A program made the position numbers and the translations under genes. A stretch of 64,000 nt of DNA, from the NCBI RefSeq assembly GCF_029428675.1, contig NZ_JAJNEL010000001.1, positions 3,596,001 through 3,660,000 on the forward strand. The letters are read 5' to 3'. The notes beneath the pieces are model-generated. The model worked only from the letters and a program-made list of their open reading frames with translations, had not been told where the DNA came from and searched no databases. This DNA comes from Streptomyces sp. JH14 (GTDB lineage: Bacteria; Actinomycetota; Actinomycetes; Streptomycetales; Streptomycetaceae). Positions 16,693 to 24,185 of the stretch are shown here, one piece after another (position 1 is the stretch's first letter; each line of letters starts with the position of its first letter).

Positions 16693-18110
16693 TGCCCCAG
16701 GTGCTCGAATTCAAGCTGCCCGACCTCGGCGAGGGCCTGACCGAGGCGGAGATCGTGCGCTGGCTGGTGGAGGTCGGCGATGTGGTCGCCATCGACCAGC
16801 CGGTTGTCGAGGTCGAGACCGCCAAGGCGATGGTGGAGGTGCCGTGCCCGTACGGGGGTGTCGTGACCGCCCGCTTCGGCGAGGAGGGTGCGGAGCTTCC
16901 GGTCGGGGCGCCGTTGCTGACGGTGGCGGTGGGGTCCACGGAGGAGGACCGTGCCGGGGTTCCTTCCGATGCGGGCGCCGCGGAGACCGAGTCGTCCGGC
17001 AATGTGCTGGTCGGATACGGCACCGGGGCGCCCAGGGCGCGTCGTCGGCGGGTGCGGCCCGAGGCGATTTCGGCCTCTGCCGCGAGGGCGGTGGTGGCTC
17101 CGGATGCGGCGCCGCGGCCGGTCTCCGCTGTGGTTCCCGAGGCGGTGCCGGGCCCGGTGGCGGTGGTCTCTCCGCTGGTGCGGAAGCTGGCGCGGCAACA
17201 TGATCTCGATCTGCGGCAGTTGACGGGGTCCGGGCCCGACGGGTTGATCCTGCGCGCCGATGTCGAATCCGCGATCAGGGCTGCGGCGGACGGAACGGCG
17301 GGGAGGGCGGCGGCTGCTTCGGCTTCCCTTCCTGCCGCGGTGTCGGCGACCGCTCAGGTGCCGGCCCTCGCCTCGGCCCCCGGGCCGGTGCCGGTGTCGC
17401 CTTCGGCCGCCGGGGAGCGGATTCCGTTGCGTGGTGTACGGGGCGCGGTCGCCGACAAGCTGGCGCGCAGTCGACGTGAGATACCCGACGCCACGTGCTG
17501 GGTCGACGCGGATGCCACCGAGCTGATGGCCGCCAGAGCCGCGATGAACGGTGCCGGTGGTCCTTCCGCGGGGCCCAAGGTGTCGGTGCTCGCCCTGCTG
17601 GCCCGTATCTGCACAGCGGCTCTGGCCCGGTTCCCCGAGCTCAATTCCACTGTGGACCTGGAGGCACGGGAGATCGTACGGCTGCCCGCCGTGCATCTCG
17701 GCTTCGCGGCCCAGACCGAGCGCGGGCTTGTCGTTCCTGTCGTGCGGGACGCGCAGACCCGTAACGCGGAATCGATCGGCGCCGAGATCGGCCGGCTGAC
17801 CGAGGCGGCACGGACGGGCACGCTGACCCCGGCGGAGCTGACCGGCGGCACGTTCACGCTGAACAACTACGGGGTGTTCGGGGTCGACGGATCGACGCCG
17901 ATCATCAACCACCCCGAGGCGGCGATGCTCGGTGTGGGCCGGATCGTGGCCAAGCCGTGGGTGCACCGGGGCGAGCTGGCCGTTCGCCAGGTCGTCCAAC
18001 TCTCGCTGACCTTCGACCACCGGGTCTGCGACGGAGGCACGGCGGGTGGCTTCCTGCGGTACGTGGCCGACTGTGTGGAACAGCCGGCCCTGTTGCTGCG
18101 CACGTTGTAG
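16692..18110 (+). CDS. bkdC: 2-oxoacid dehydrogenase E2 dihydrolipoyl acyltransferase, copy 1
   Basis: 472 aa. One N-terminal lipoyl domain (1-about 80) with lipoyl-lysine Lys45 in VETAKAMVEV, a peripheral-subunit-binding domain (VSPLVRKLARQHDLDL, about 159-192), flexible Ala/Pro linkers, and a catalytic domain (about 240-472) ending in FDHRVCDGG with the catalytic His and Asp. It moves the acyl group to CoA and forms the core of the complex. No E3 gene follows. The 74 nt after the stop are purine-rich with no clear terminator. Confidence 0.9.
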   Translation: MPQVLEFKLPDLGEGLTEAEIVRWLVEVGDVVAIDQPVVEVETAKAMVEVPCPYGGVVTARFGEEGAELPVGAPLLTVAVGSTEEDRAGVPSDAGAAETESSGNVLVGYGTGAPRARRRRVRPEAISASAARAVVAPDAAPRPVSAVVPEAVPGPVAVVSPLVRKLARQHDLDLRQLTGSGPDGLILRADVESAIRAAADGTAGRAAAASASLPAAVSATAQVPALASAPGPVPVSPSAAGERIPLRGVRGAVADKLARSRREIPDATCWVDADATELMAARAAMNGAGGPSAGPKVSVLALLARICTAALARFPELNSTVDLEAREIVRLPAVHLGFAAQTERGLVVPVVRDAQTRNAESIGAEIGRLTEAARTGTLTPAELTGGTFTLNNYGVFGVDGSTPIINHPEAAMLGVGRIVAKPWVHRGELAVRQVVQLSLTFDHRVCDGGTAGGFLRYVADCVEQPALLLRTL

Positions 18111-18184
18111 GGGGAAGTGGAGGAAGACGAGAAGGGAGGGAACGAGGAGGCCCAACGGGGGCGCACGGCACGCATACTCGGGGC

Positions 18185-19033
18185 ATGACCGTGTATGACG
18201 CCATCGTTCTTGCCGGAGGCGCCGCCAAGCGCCTCGGCGGTGCCGACAAGCCGGCTGTCCAGGTCGGTGGCCGGGCGCTGCTCGACAGGGTGCTCGGCGC
18301 CTGCGCCGATGCCGCCGTCACCGTTGTGGTGGGCGGACGGCGGCCCACGCTGCACGCTGTGACCTGGACGCGCGAAGAGCCGCAGGGCGGGGGGCCGTTG
18401 GCGGCGCTGGGCGCCGGGGTGCGGCAGACGACGGCGGAGCACGTGCTCGTGCTCTCCGCGGATCTGCCGTTCCTGGGGCAGAGCACGGTCAAGGCACTGC
18501 TGGCGGCGGCCGGGCACGGAGAACGGGACGGGGCCCTGTGCGTCGACGAGGACGGGCGGGACCAGCCGCTCGTCGCCGTCTACCGTGCCGAGCCACTCCG
18601 CCGTGAGCTGGCACTTCTTGCCACGGAGCATGGGAGTCTGGCCGGGCTGCCGCTGCGGTTGCTGGCACATGAACTGGACCTCGCCCGCGTCGAGGCGGGT
18701 CCCCTCGCCTCGTTCGACTGCGACACCTGGGAAGACATTGCCGCAGCCCGGGCCCGTATCAGAGAGCATGGGACCGTGCTGGACGAATGGATCACCGCAG
18801 TCAAGAACGAACTGGGCATCGAGCTCGACGTCGACACCGGCGTGCTGCTCGACCTCGCCCGCGATGCCGCCCATGGTGTCGCCCGGCCCGCCGCGCCCCT
18901 GACGACGTTTCTGGTCGGGTACGCGGCGGCGAAGGCGAGCGATGGCGGCGCTGAGGCGGTGGCCGAGGCGGCTCGCAAGGCGACCGCTCTCGCCCTCCGC
19001 TGGGCAGACGAGGCCGAGACCGAGAGGCCATGA
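18185..19033 (+). CDS. MobA-like nucleotidyltransferase fused to DUF6457
   Basis: 282 aa. Residues 1-about 195 form a MobA-type nucleotidyltransferase: LAGGAAKRLGGADKP (9-23) is the signature loop and SADLPFL (about 97) the metal-binding strand, where most relatives have D instead of S. This part would attach GMP to molybdopterin. Residues about 200-280 are a separate helical DUF6457 domain (LDEWITAVKNELGIELDVD) often seen as its own small gene. CATACT ends 6 nt before the ATG with no Shine-Dalgarno, suggesting a leaderless mRNA. The stop overlaps moeA (ATGA), supporting a joint role in molybdenum cofactor synthesis. Confidence 0.85.
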   Translation: MTVYDAIVLAGGAAKRLGGADKPAVQVGGRALLDRVLGACADAAVTVVVGGRRPTLHAVTWTREEPQGGGPLAALGAGVRQTTAEHVLVLSADLPFLGQSTVKALLAAAGHGERDGALCVDEDGRDQPLVAVYRAEPLRRELALLATEHGSLAGLPLRLLAHELDLARVEAGPLASFDCDTWEDIAAARARIREHGTVLDEWITAVKNELGIELDVDTGVLLDLARDAAHGVARPAAPLTTFLVGYAAAKASDGGAEAVAEAARKATALALRWADEAETERP

Positions 19034-21153
19034 CGGTGCATCAAGACAGGGCCGGTGACGACTCGTCGATTGACGGGGCATCGGGACCGCCGCCGGATTT
19101 GCTGCTTCCGCCGGCCCCGGTGAACGGGGCTGCGGGCGCGGCGAGGGCTGAGCCGTCTGCTGCCCGGCCGCTGACTCCCAGGGAGTCTCGCGTGGCCGAG
19201 GCGCCCCGGGCTGCGAGGGAGGACCCTCCCGCAGAGGAGGGCCGCGTCGCGGAGCAGACGTGCGCGGCTGAGGAATCCAACGTCGCCGAGGCGGTCGTTG
19301 CGGTCGAACAGGTCCGAGTCGCTGACCAGGTCCGTGTAGCTGAGCGGGCCCGCGCGGCGGAGCAGACTCGCCGTGTTGGGGAAGCCCGCCTGGCCGAGGA
19401 AGTCGGCATCGCTGAGCAGGACCACGCGGCGGAGACGGCCCGTGGAGCTGAGCAGGCCCGCATCGCGGAGGTGGCTCGTGCTGCCGAACAAGCCCGCGCG
19501 GCTGAGCGGACTCGCGGTGTCGAGGAAGCCCGCCTGGCCGAGGAAGTCCGCACCGCTGAGCAGGCGCGCGTCGCGGCGGAAGATCGTGCCGTTGATGAGG
19601 CGCTTGCGCTGGTGGGATGCCGGGTTTCGATCGAGCCTCGGTTCTCGGCTCGGCCGCAGCCGCTCGCGGGGGCCACGACGCAGAGCCTCCAGCAGAGCTC
19701 CGACCGCAGGGCCGGCCAGGACGCCGACCCGAGCCCCGACTCCAGCCCTGGCCCTGGGCCCGATCCCACCCCCACTCCCACCCCAGGCTCCGGCTCCGAC
19801 CGACGCTCCGCTCACGGTCCCGGTTGTGGCGCCGCAGCGCGGAACCCCGGTCAGACTCCCGCTCGCGTCCCCCGCCGAGATGCCACCGTCTGGAGCGAGG
19901 CCCGTGCCCGTGCTGCGCGGGCCGGTCGCGGAGCCTCTCCCCGTACACAGCGGGTCGCCCTCGACCTGGCCCTCGGGCACGTACTGGCCGAACCCGTGAC
20001 CGCCCTCACCGATCTGCCGTCCTTCGACACCTCCGCCATGGACGGCTGGGCCGTCGCCGGACCCGGACCGTGGACCGTCCTGGTGGGCGAGGACGGGAGT
20101 CCCGGGCTGGGCATTCTCGCTGGGCACAGTGCGCCGGCCGCGCTCCCCGACGGTGATGCCGTACGCATCGCCACGGGCGCCCGCATCCCGGCGAACGCCA
20201 CCGCCGTGATCCGCTACGAACACGCTCACACGGACGAGGCCAAGAGGCTGCTGTATGCACAGCACCAGGTGGTTCCCGGGCAGGACATCCGGCCGCGCGG
20301 CCAGGAGTGCCGGTCCGGTGAACAACTCCTGCCCGCCGGAACGCTGGTGACGCCGGCCGTTCTCGGCCTGTCCGCGGCCGCCGGTTACGACGAGCTGGTG
20401 ACGGTCCCCCGCCCGCGCGTCGATGTTCTCGTCCTCGGGGACGAACTGCTCACCGCCGGTCTGCCGCACGACGGGCTGATCCGGGATGCCCTGGGTCCCA
20501 TGATCGGACCCTGGCTGCGGTCCCTGGGCGCCGAGGTTTCCGCCCCACGCCGTCTGGGCGACGACGCGGAGGCTCTGCGGCACGCCCTCACGACCTCCGA
20601 CGCCGACCTCGTCATCACCACCGGCGGCACCGCCGCGGGCCCGGTCGACCACGTCCATCCCGTTCTCGCCAAGACCGGCGCAGAGCTGTTGGTCGACGGT
20701 GTCGCCGTACGCCCCGGCCACCCGATGCTGCTGGCTCGGCTGCCCTCCGGTGGCCCGTATCTCGTCGGGCTGCCCGGCAACCCGCTCGCCGCTGTGTCCG
20801 GTCTTCTGACGCTCGCCGAACCTCTCCTGCGCGGCCTGGCCGGCCGTTCACCGGAGGAGACGCACCGGGTCGTCGTGCGCGACGAGGTACACGGCCACCC
20901 GCACGACACCCGCTTGGTCCCCGTCGTCCACCGGGTTGCCGCCGGAGGGGGCGCCGGCCGCGCGGCCGGCGGTGGCGACGCAGGGCACGTCGTACCCCTG
21001 CACTACAACGGTCCGGCCATGCTCCGCGGGATCGCCGCCGCCGACGGGCTCGCCGTCGTACCGCCGGGCGGGGCGCAATCCGGCGACGAGCTGCAGATCC
21101 TCGAACTGCCGTGGGGCTCGGCGACACCGTGGACGGGAGGGTGTTTCACGTGA
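19030..21153 (+). CDS. moeA: MoeA molybdopterin molybdenumtransferase with a long low-complexity N-terminus
   Basis: 707 aa, against about 400 for ordinary MoeA. MoeA-type sequence begins near residue 287; DLPSFDTSAMDGWAV (about 329) is the domain I signature and TTGGTAAGPVDHVHP (about 528) the MPT-binding motif, so the enzyme that inserts molybdate looks complete. Residues 1-286 are extra: an Ala/Glu/Arg-rich heptad-like stretch (about 60-190) with a 48-residue internal repeat, then a Pro/Ser region. This could be a coiled-coil tether. Start and stop both overlap neighbours, and a parS site covers its stop codon. Confidence 0.88.
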   Translation: MTVHQDRAGDDSSIDGASGPPPDLLLPPAPVNGAAGAARAEPSAARPLTPRESRVAEAPRAAREDPPAEEGRVAEQTCAAEESNVAEAVVAVEQVRVADQVRVAERARAAEQTRRVGEARLAEEVGIAEQDHAAETARGAEQARIAEVARAAEQARAAERTRGVEEARLAEEVRTAEQARVAAEDRAVDEALALVGCRVSIEPRFSARPQPLAGATTQSLQQSSDRRAGQDADPSPDSSPGPGPDPTPTPTPGSGSDRRSAHGPGCGAAARNPGQTPARVPRRDATVWSEARARAARAGRGASPRTQRVALDLALGHVLAEPVTALTDLPSFDTSAMDGWAVAGPGPWTVLVGEDGSPGLGILAGHSAPAALPDGDAVRIATGARIPANATAVIRYEHAHTDEAKRLLYAQHQVVPGQDIRPRGQECRSGEQLLPAGTLVTPAVLGLSAAAGYDELVTVPRPRVDVLVLGDELLTAGLPHDGLIRDALGPMIGPWLRSLGAEVSAPRRLGDDAEALRHALTTSDADLVITTGGTAAGPVDHVHPVLAKTGAELLVDGVAVRPGHPMLLARLPSGGPYLVGLPGNPLAAVSGLLTLAEPLLRGLAGRSPEETHRVVVRDEVHGHPHDTRLVPVVHRVAAGGGAGRAAGGGDAGHVVPLHYNGPAMLRGIAAADGLAVVPPGGAQSGDELQILELPWGSATPWTGGCFT
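19348..19563 (+). repeat. Internal 144-bp spaced duplication in the MoeA N-terminus
   Basis: A 24-codon segment at 19348-19419 (ARAAEQTRRVGEARLAEEV...) recurs at 19492-19563 (ARAAERTRGVEEARLAEEV...), exactly 144 nt later, with most bases conserved. The intervening codons have the same Ala-Glu-Arg pattern but are more diverged. Confidence 0.8.
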
Positions 21154-21157
21154 AACT
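21142..21157. other. parS site (ParB-binding), 15 of 16 matches
   Basis: TGTTTCACGTGAAACT differs from the bacterial parS consensus TGTTTCACGTGAAACA only in the last base; the 14-bp core GTTTCACGTGAAAC is intact. It covers the moeA stop and the GTG of the channel gene (GTGA, 21150-21153). parS clusters around oriC in Streptomyces. Confidence 0.85.
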
Positions 21158-22244
21158 TCCCGGCCACGATGCGATGGCCAGACGGGTCGACGAGCACCTC
21201 GCCCCCACCCGGATCCTGCTCCCGCGCCGTGTCGTCGACCGGCCCATCCGGCAGGTGGTCAAACGGCTGCTGATGGCGCTGCTGGTCCTGGCCGTCACCG
21301 TGCTGATCGTCTGGTCCGACCGTTCCGGTTACCACGACGCCGCCGACGGCTCGGTGGACCTGCTGGATGCGGTCTACTACTCGACGGTCACTCTTTCCAC
21401 CACCGGGTACGGCGACATCACCCCGTACAGCGACGGCGCACGACTGACCAATGTGCTGCTCGTGACACCACTGCGCGTGCTCTTCCTGATCATTCTGGTC
21501 GGCACCACCCTGGAGGTCCTGACGGAGCGGACCCGGGAGGACTTCCGGCTGAACCGTTGGAGAACAAACTTGCGTGAGCACACCGTTGTCGTCGGCTTCG
21601 GCACCAAGGGCCGCTCGGCCATCCAGACGCTCTGCGCCACCGGTCTGAAGAAGGAACAGATCGTGATCGTCGACCCGGCGACCAAGGTGATCGAGGCCGC
21701 CAACGCCGAAGGGTTCGTGGGCGTCGTCGGGGATGCGACACGCAGCGAGGTGCTGCTGCGGGCGGAGCTCCAGAAGGCGCGTCAGATCATCATCGCCACC
21801 CAGCGCGACGACACAGCGGTGCTGGTCACGCTGACCGCGCGGCAGCTCAACCGCGGCGCGAAGATCGTCGCGGCAGTGCGCGAGGAGGAGAACGCGCCGC
21901 TGCTGCGGCAGTCCGGTGCCGACGCCGTGATCACCAGTGCCAGTGCTGCGGGCCGGCTGCTCGGCCTCTCCGTGCTCAGCCCCAGCGCAGGCACGGTGAT
22001 GGAGGATCTGATCCAGCAGGGAAGCGGCCTCGATCTCGTCGAGCGACCGGTGATAAAGGCCGAGGTCGGAAAGAGTGTCCGGGAGACCGACGATCTGGTC
22101 GTCAGTGTGCTGCGCGGCCACCGGCTGATCGGTTACGACGATCCGTCGGCCAGCCCACTGCAGTTGACGGATCGGCTGATCACCATCGCGCGGGCCTCGG
22201 GCGACGCTCAGTCGCTGAACACATCGCACCGGCAAGGCGGGTGA
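21150..22244 (+). CDS. Potassium channel with RCK/TrkA-N domain
   Basis: 364 aa from GTG 21150, chosen because GGGAGG lies 9 nt upstream and the codon overlaps the moeA stop. Two membrane helices (about 28-48 and 97-118) flank a pore loop with the selectivity filter STTGYGDITP (about residue 84), the K+ channel signature. The cytoplasmic C-terminus starts with a Rossmann-type TrkA-N domain (HTVVVGFGTKGRSA, about 143), followed by a TrkA-C-like region, so gating by nucleotide or ligand is likely. It has no evident link to the Moco genes it overlaps. Confidence 0.9.
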   Translation: MKLPGHDAMARRVDEHLAPTRILLPRRVVDRPIRQVVKRLLMALLVLAVTVLIVWSDRSGYHDAADGSVDLLDAVYYSTVTLSTTGYGDITPYSDGARLTNVLLVTPLRVLFLIILVGTTLEVLTERTREDFRLNRWRTNLREHTVVVGFGTKGRSAIQTLCATGLKKEQIVIVDPATKVIEAANAEGFVGVVGDATRSEVLLRAELQKARQIIIATQRDDTAVLVTLTARQLNRGAKIVAAVREEENAPLLRQSGADAVITSASAAGRLLGLSVLSPSAGTVMEDLIQQGSGLDLVERPVIKAEVGKSVRETDDLVVSVLRGHRLIGYDDPSASPLQLTDRLITIARASGDAQSLNTSHRQGG

Positions 22245-22346
22245 CAGCCCGCATGCCCGCCGTTCCCGGAGGGCGAACGCCCGCGACATGTCGTGTGAGC
22301 CGGTCGGAGGCTTGCCGCGCCGACGTTACGGAGTAGCCTCGCCGCC

Positions 22347-23336
22347 ATGCATGCGATCACGATCCCCGAACCCGGTGGCCCCGAAGCGCTCGTGTGGGCC
22401 GAGGTCCCCGATCCCGTACCCGGCGAGGGCGAGGCCCTCGTCGAGGTCGTGTCCAGCGCCGTCAACCGCGCCGACGTGCTGCAGCGGCAGGGCTTCTACA
22501 ATCCCCCGCCCGGCGCGTCCCCGTACCCGGGACTGGAGTGCGCGGGCCGGATCGCGGCGATCGGCCCCGGTGTCACCGGCTGGTCGGTCGGCGACGAGGT
22601 GTGCGCGCTGCTGGCCGGCGGTGGTTACGCGGAGAAGGTCGCCGTGCCTGCCGGCCAGCTGCTGCCTGTGCCGGACGGCGTCGATATGTCGGTGACCGCG
22701 GCGCTGCCCGAAGTGACCGCCACGGTCTGGTCGAACGTCTTCATGGTGGCCCATCTGCGCCCCGGCGAGACGCTGTTGGTGCACGGTGGTTCCAGCGGCA
22801 TCGGCACCATGGCGATCCAGCTCGCCAAGGCCGTGGGTGCGCGGGTCGCGGTGACCGCGGGCGGCCCCGAGAAGCTGGCGCGCTGCGCGGAGCTCGGTGC
22901 GGACATCCTGATCGACTACCGGGAGCAGGACTTCGTCGAGGAGCTGCACAAGGCGACGGACGGGGCGGGCGCGGACGTCATCCTCGACATCGTCGGTGCG
23001 AAGTACCTGGACCGGAATGTGCAGGCGCTCGCGGTCAATGGCCGGCTCGCCATCATCGGCCTCCAGGGTGGCATCAAGGGCGAGCTCAACCTGGGCGCCC
23101 TGCTGAACAAGCGTGCCGCTGTCACCGCGACATCCCTGCGTGGGCGTCCGCTTGCCGAGAAGGCCGCGATCGTCGCCGCCGTGCGTGAGCATGTGTGGCC
23201 GCTGATCAGCAGTGGTGTGGTCCGGCCGATCGTGGACTGCACACTGCCGATGCCGGAGGCCGCGGAGGCGCACCGGGTGCTGGAGGCCAGCAAGCACATC
23301 GGCAAGGTTCTCCTGCGCACACCGACGACGGCCTGA
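22347..23336 (+). CDS. NAD(P)H-quinone oxidoreductase family protein
   Basis: 329 aa, medium-chain dehydrogenase/reductase of the zinc-free quinone oxidoreductase (PIG3/QOR-like) type. GROES-like fold in residues 1-about 120 (VNRADVLQRQGFYNPPPGAS), Rossmann fold with GGSSGIGTMAIQLAK (about 147-161). No structural zinc cysteines. It reduces quinones or enones with NADPH. TAGCCT ends 7 nt before the ATG and no ribosome site is seen, suggesting a leaderless mRNA. A strong terminator lies about 110 nt downstream. Confidence 0.9.
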   Translation: MHAITIPEPGGPEALVWAEVPDPVPGEGEALVEVVSSAVNRADVLQRQGFYNPPPGASPYPGLECAGRIAAIGPGVTGWSVGDEVCALLAGGGYAEKVAVPAGQLLPVPDGVDMSVTAALPEVTATVWSNVFMVAHLRPGETLLVHGGSSGIGTMAIQLAKAVGARVAVTAGGPEKLARCAELGADILIDYREQDFVEELHKATDGAGADVILDIVGAKYLDRNVQALAVNGRLAIIGLQGGIKGELNLGALLNKRAAVTATSLRGRPLAEKAAIVAAVREHVWPLISSGVVRPIVDCTLPMPEAAEAHRVLEASKHIGKVLLRTPTTA

Positions 23337-23444
23337 GCGGACAGCGGAAGCCGGTGACGCACGGCACCGGGGCGCGGCGCGAAAGCCGACAGAGGGCGCG
23401 TAAGGAGCAGAGCTCGACAGAAGGTGCACAACGGACAGAGCGGC

Positions 23445-23484
23445 AGCAGGGCCCGGCATACAGGAACGTGTGCCGGGCCCTGCT
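23445..23484 (+). terminator. Terminator after the quinone oxidoreductase gene
   Basis: AGCAGGGCCCGGCA (23445-23458) pairs perfectly with TGCCGGGCCCTGCT (23471-23484) over 14 bp, followed by CTTCGTTCGT. It can also serve the convergent bpa gene ending at 23543. Confidence 0.75.
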
Positions 23485-23542
23485 CTTCGTTCGTACGTGG
23501 GTGGGTCGGGGTTCAGCAGCTGTACGGAACTCGCCGTACGGC

Positions 23543-24085
23543 CTAGAGGTACGGCCCCGACCGGATCGCCCCGTGCGGATCCGAGCTGTCGTCGTCGTGA
23601 CCGCTGCCCGGCGGAAGGGCGCGGCGCATCTGTTCCAACTGCGCCCGGGCCGCCATCTGCTGGGCGAACAGAGCCGTCTGGATGCCGTGGAAGAGGCCCT
23701 CCAGCCACCCCACCAACTGGGCCTGCGCAATCCGGAGTTCCGCTTCGGAGGGGACCGATTCCTCGTTGAACGGCAGAGAGAGCCGCTCGAGCTCCTCGAC
23801 CAGCTCCGGCGCGAGGCCGTCCTCCAGCTCCTTCACGGAGCTTGCGTGGATCTCCTTGAGCCGGACCCGGCTCGCCTCGTCGAGAGGAGCCGCCCTGACC
23901 TCTTCCAGGAGCTGCTTGATCATGCTGCCGATGCGCATGACCTTCGCGGGCTGTTCGACCATTTCTGTCACCGGGACCTCACGCGATTCGTCGTCAGTGC
24001 CACCGCCGCCGATCGCCATGCCGTCCTGTCCCACTACGAGGACTTGGGGGTGCTCCTGCGACCGTTCATTCCTCGGCATCTCCAT
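23543..24085 (-). CDS. bpa: Bacterial proteasome activator Bpa
   Basis: About 180 aa, the former DUF2587 family. Bpa forms a dodecameric ring that opens the 20S proteasome gate without ATP. The four-helix core is visible (about 45-150), and the C-terminus ends in GPYL, matching the C-terminal Gly-x-Tyr-Leu peptide by which Bpa docks into the proteasome. The N-terminus and the stretch before GPYL are disordered and acidic. Start uncertain: ATG 24085 is used, but ATG 24079, ATG 24094 and GTG 24106 are in frame. Proteasome genes are not in the window. Confidence 0.9.
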   Translation of the reverse strand: MEMPRNERSQEHPQVLVVGQDGMAIGGGGTDDESREVPVTEMVEQPAKVMRIGSMIKQLLEEVRAAPLDEASRVRLKEIHASSVKELEDGLAPELVEELERLSLPFNEESVPSEAELRIAQAQLVGWLEGLFHGIQTALFAQQMAARAQLEQMRRALPPGSGHDDDSSDPHGAIRSGPYL

Positions 24086-24123
24086 GCCGCCCATTGTCTC
24101 GCACACGTGCTGCTCAATAGGGT

Positions 24124-24165
24124 GGTGCCCCCGAAAACGGTTGATCCACCGTTTTCGGGGGCACC
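24124..24165 (-). terminator. Terminator after the ABC permease gene
   Basis: GGTGCCCCCGAAAACGGT (24124-24141) and its exact complement (24148-24165) form an 18-bp stem with a 6-nt loop, 20 nt after the permease stop and just upstream of bpa. Confidence 0.85.
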
Positions 24166-24185
24166 GGAACCACCCGGTCGGCCCG

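Noticed and set aside
17867..19948. Long open frame of nearly 700 codons on the minus strand
   Set aside because: It lies opposite bkdC, the mobA-like gene and moeA; its residues are Arg/Pro/Gly-rich with no family pattern, as expected from third-position GC in antisense frames.
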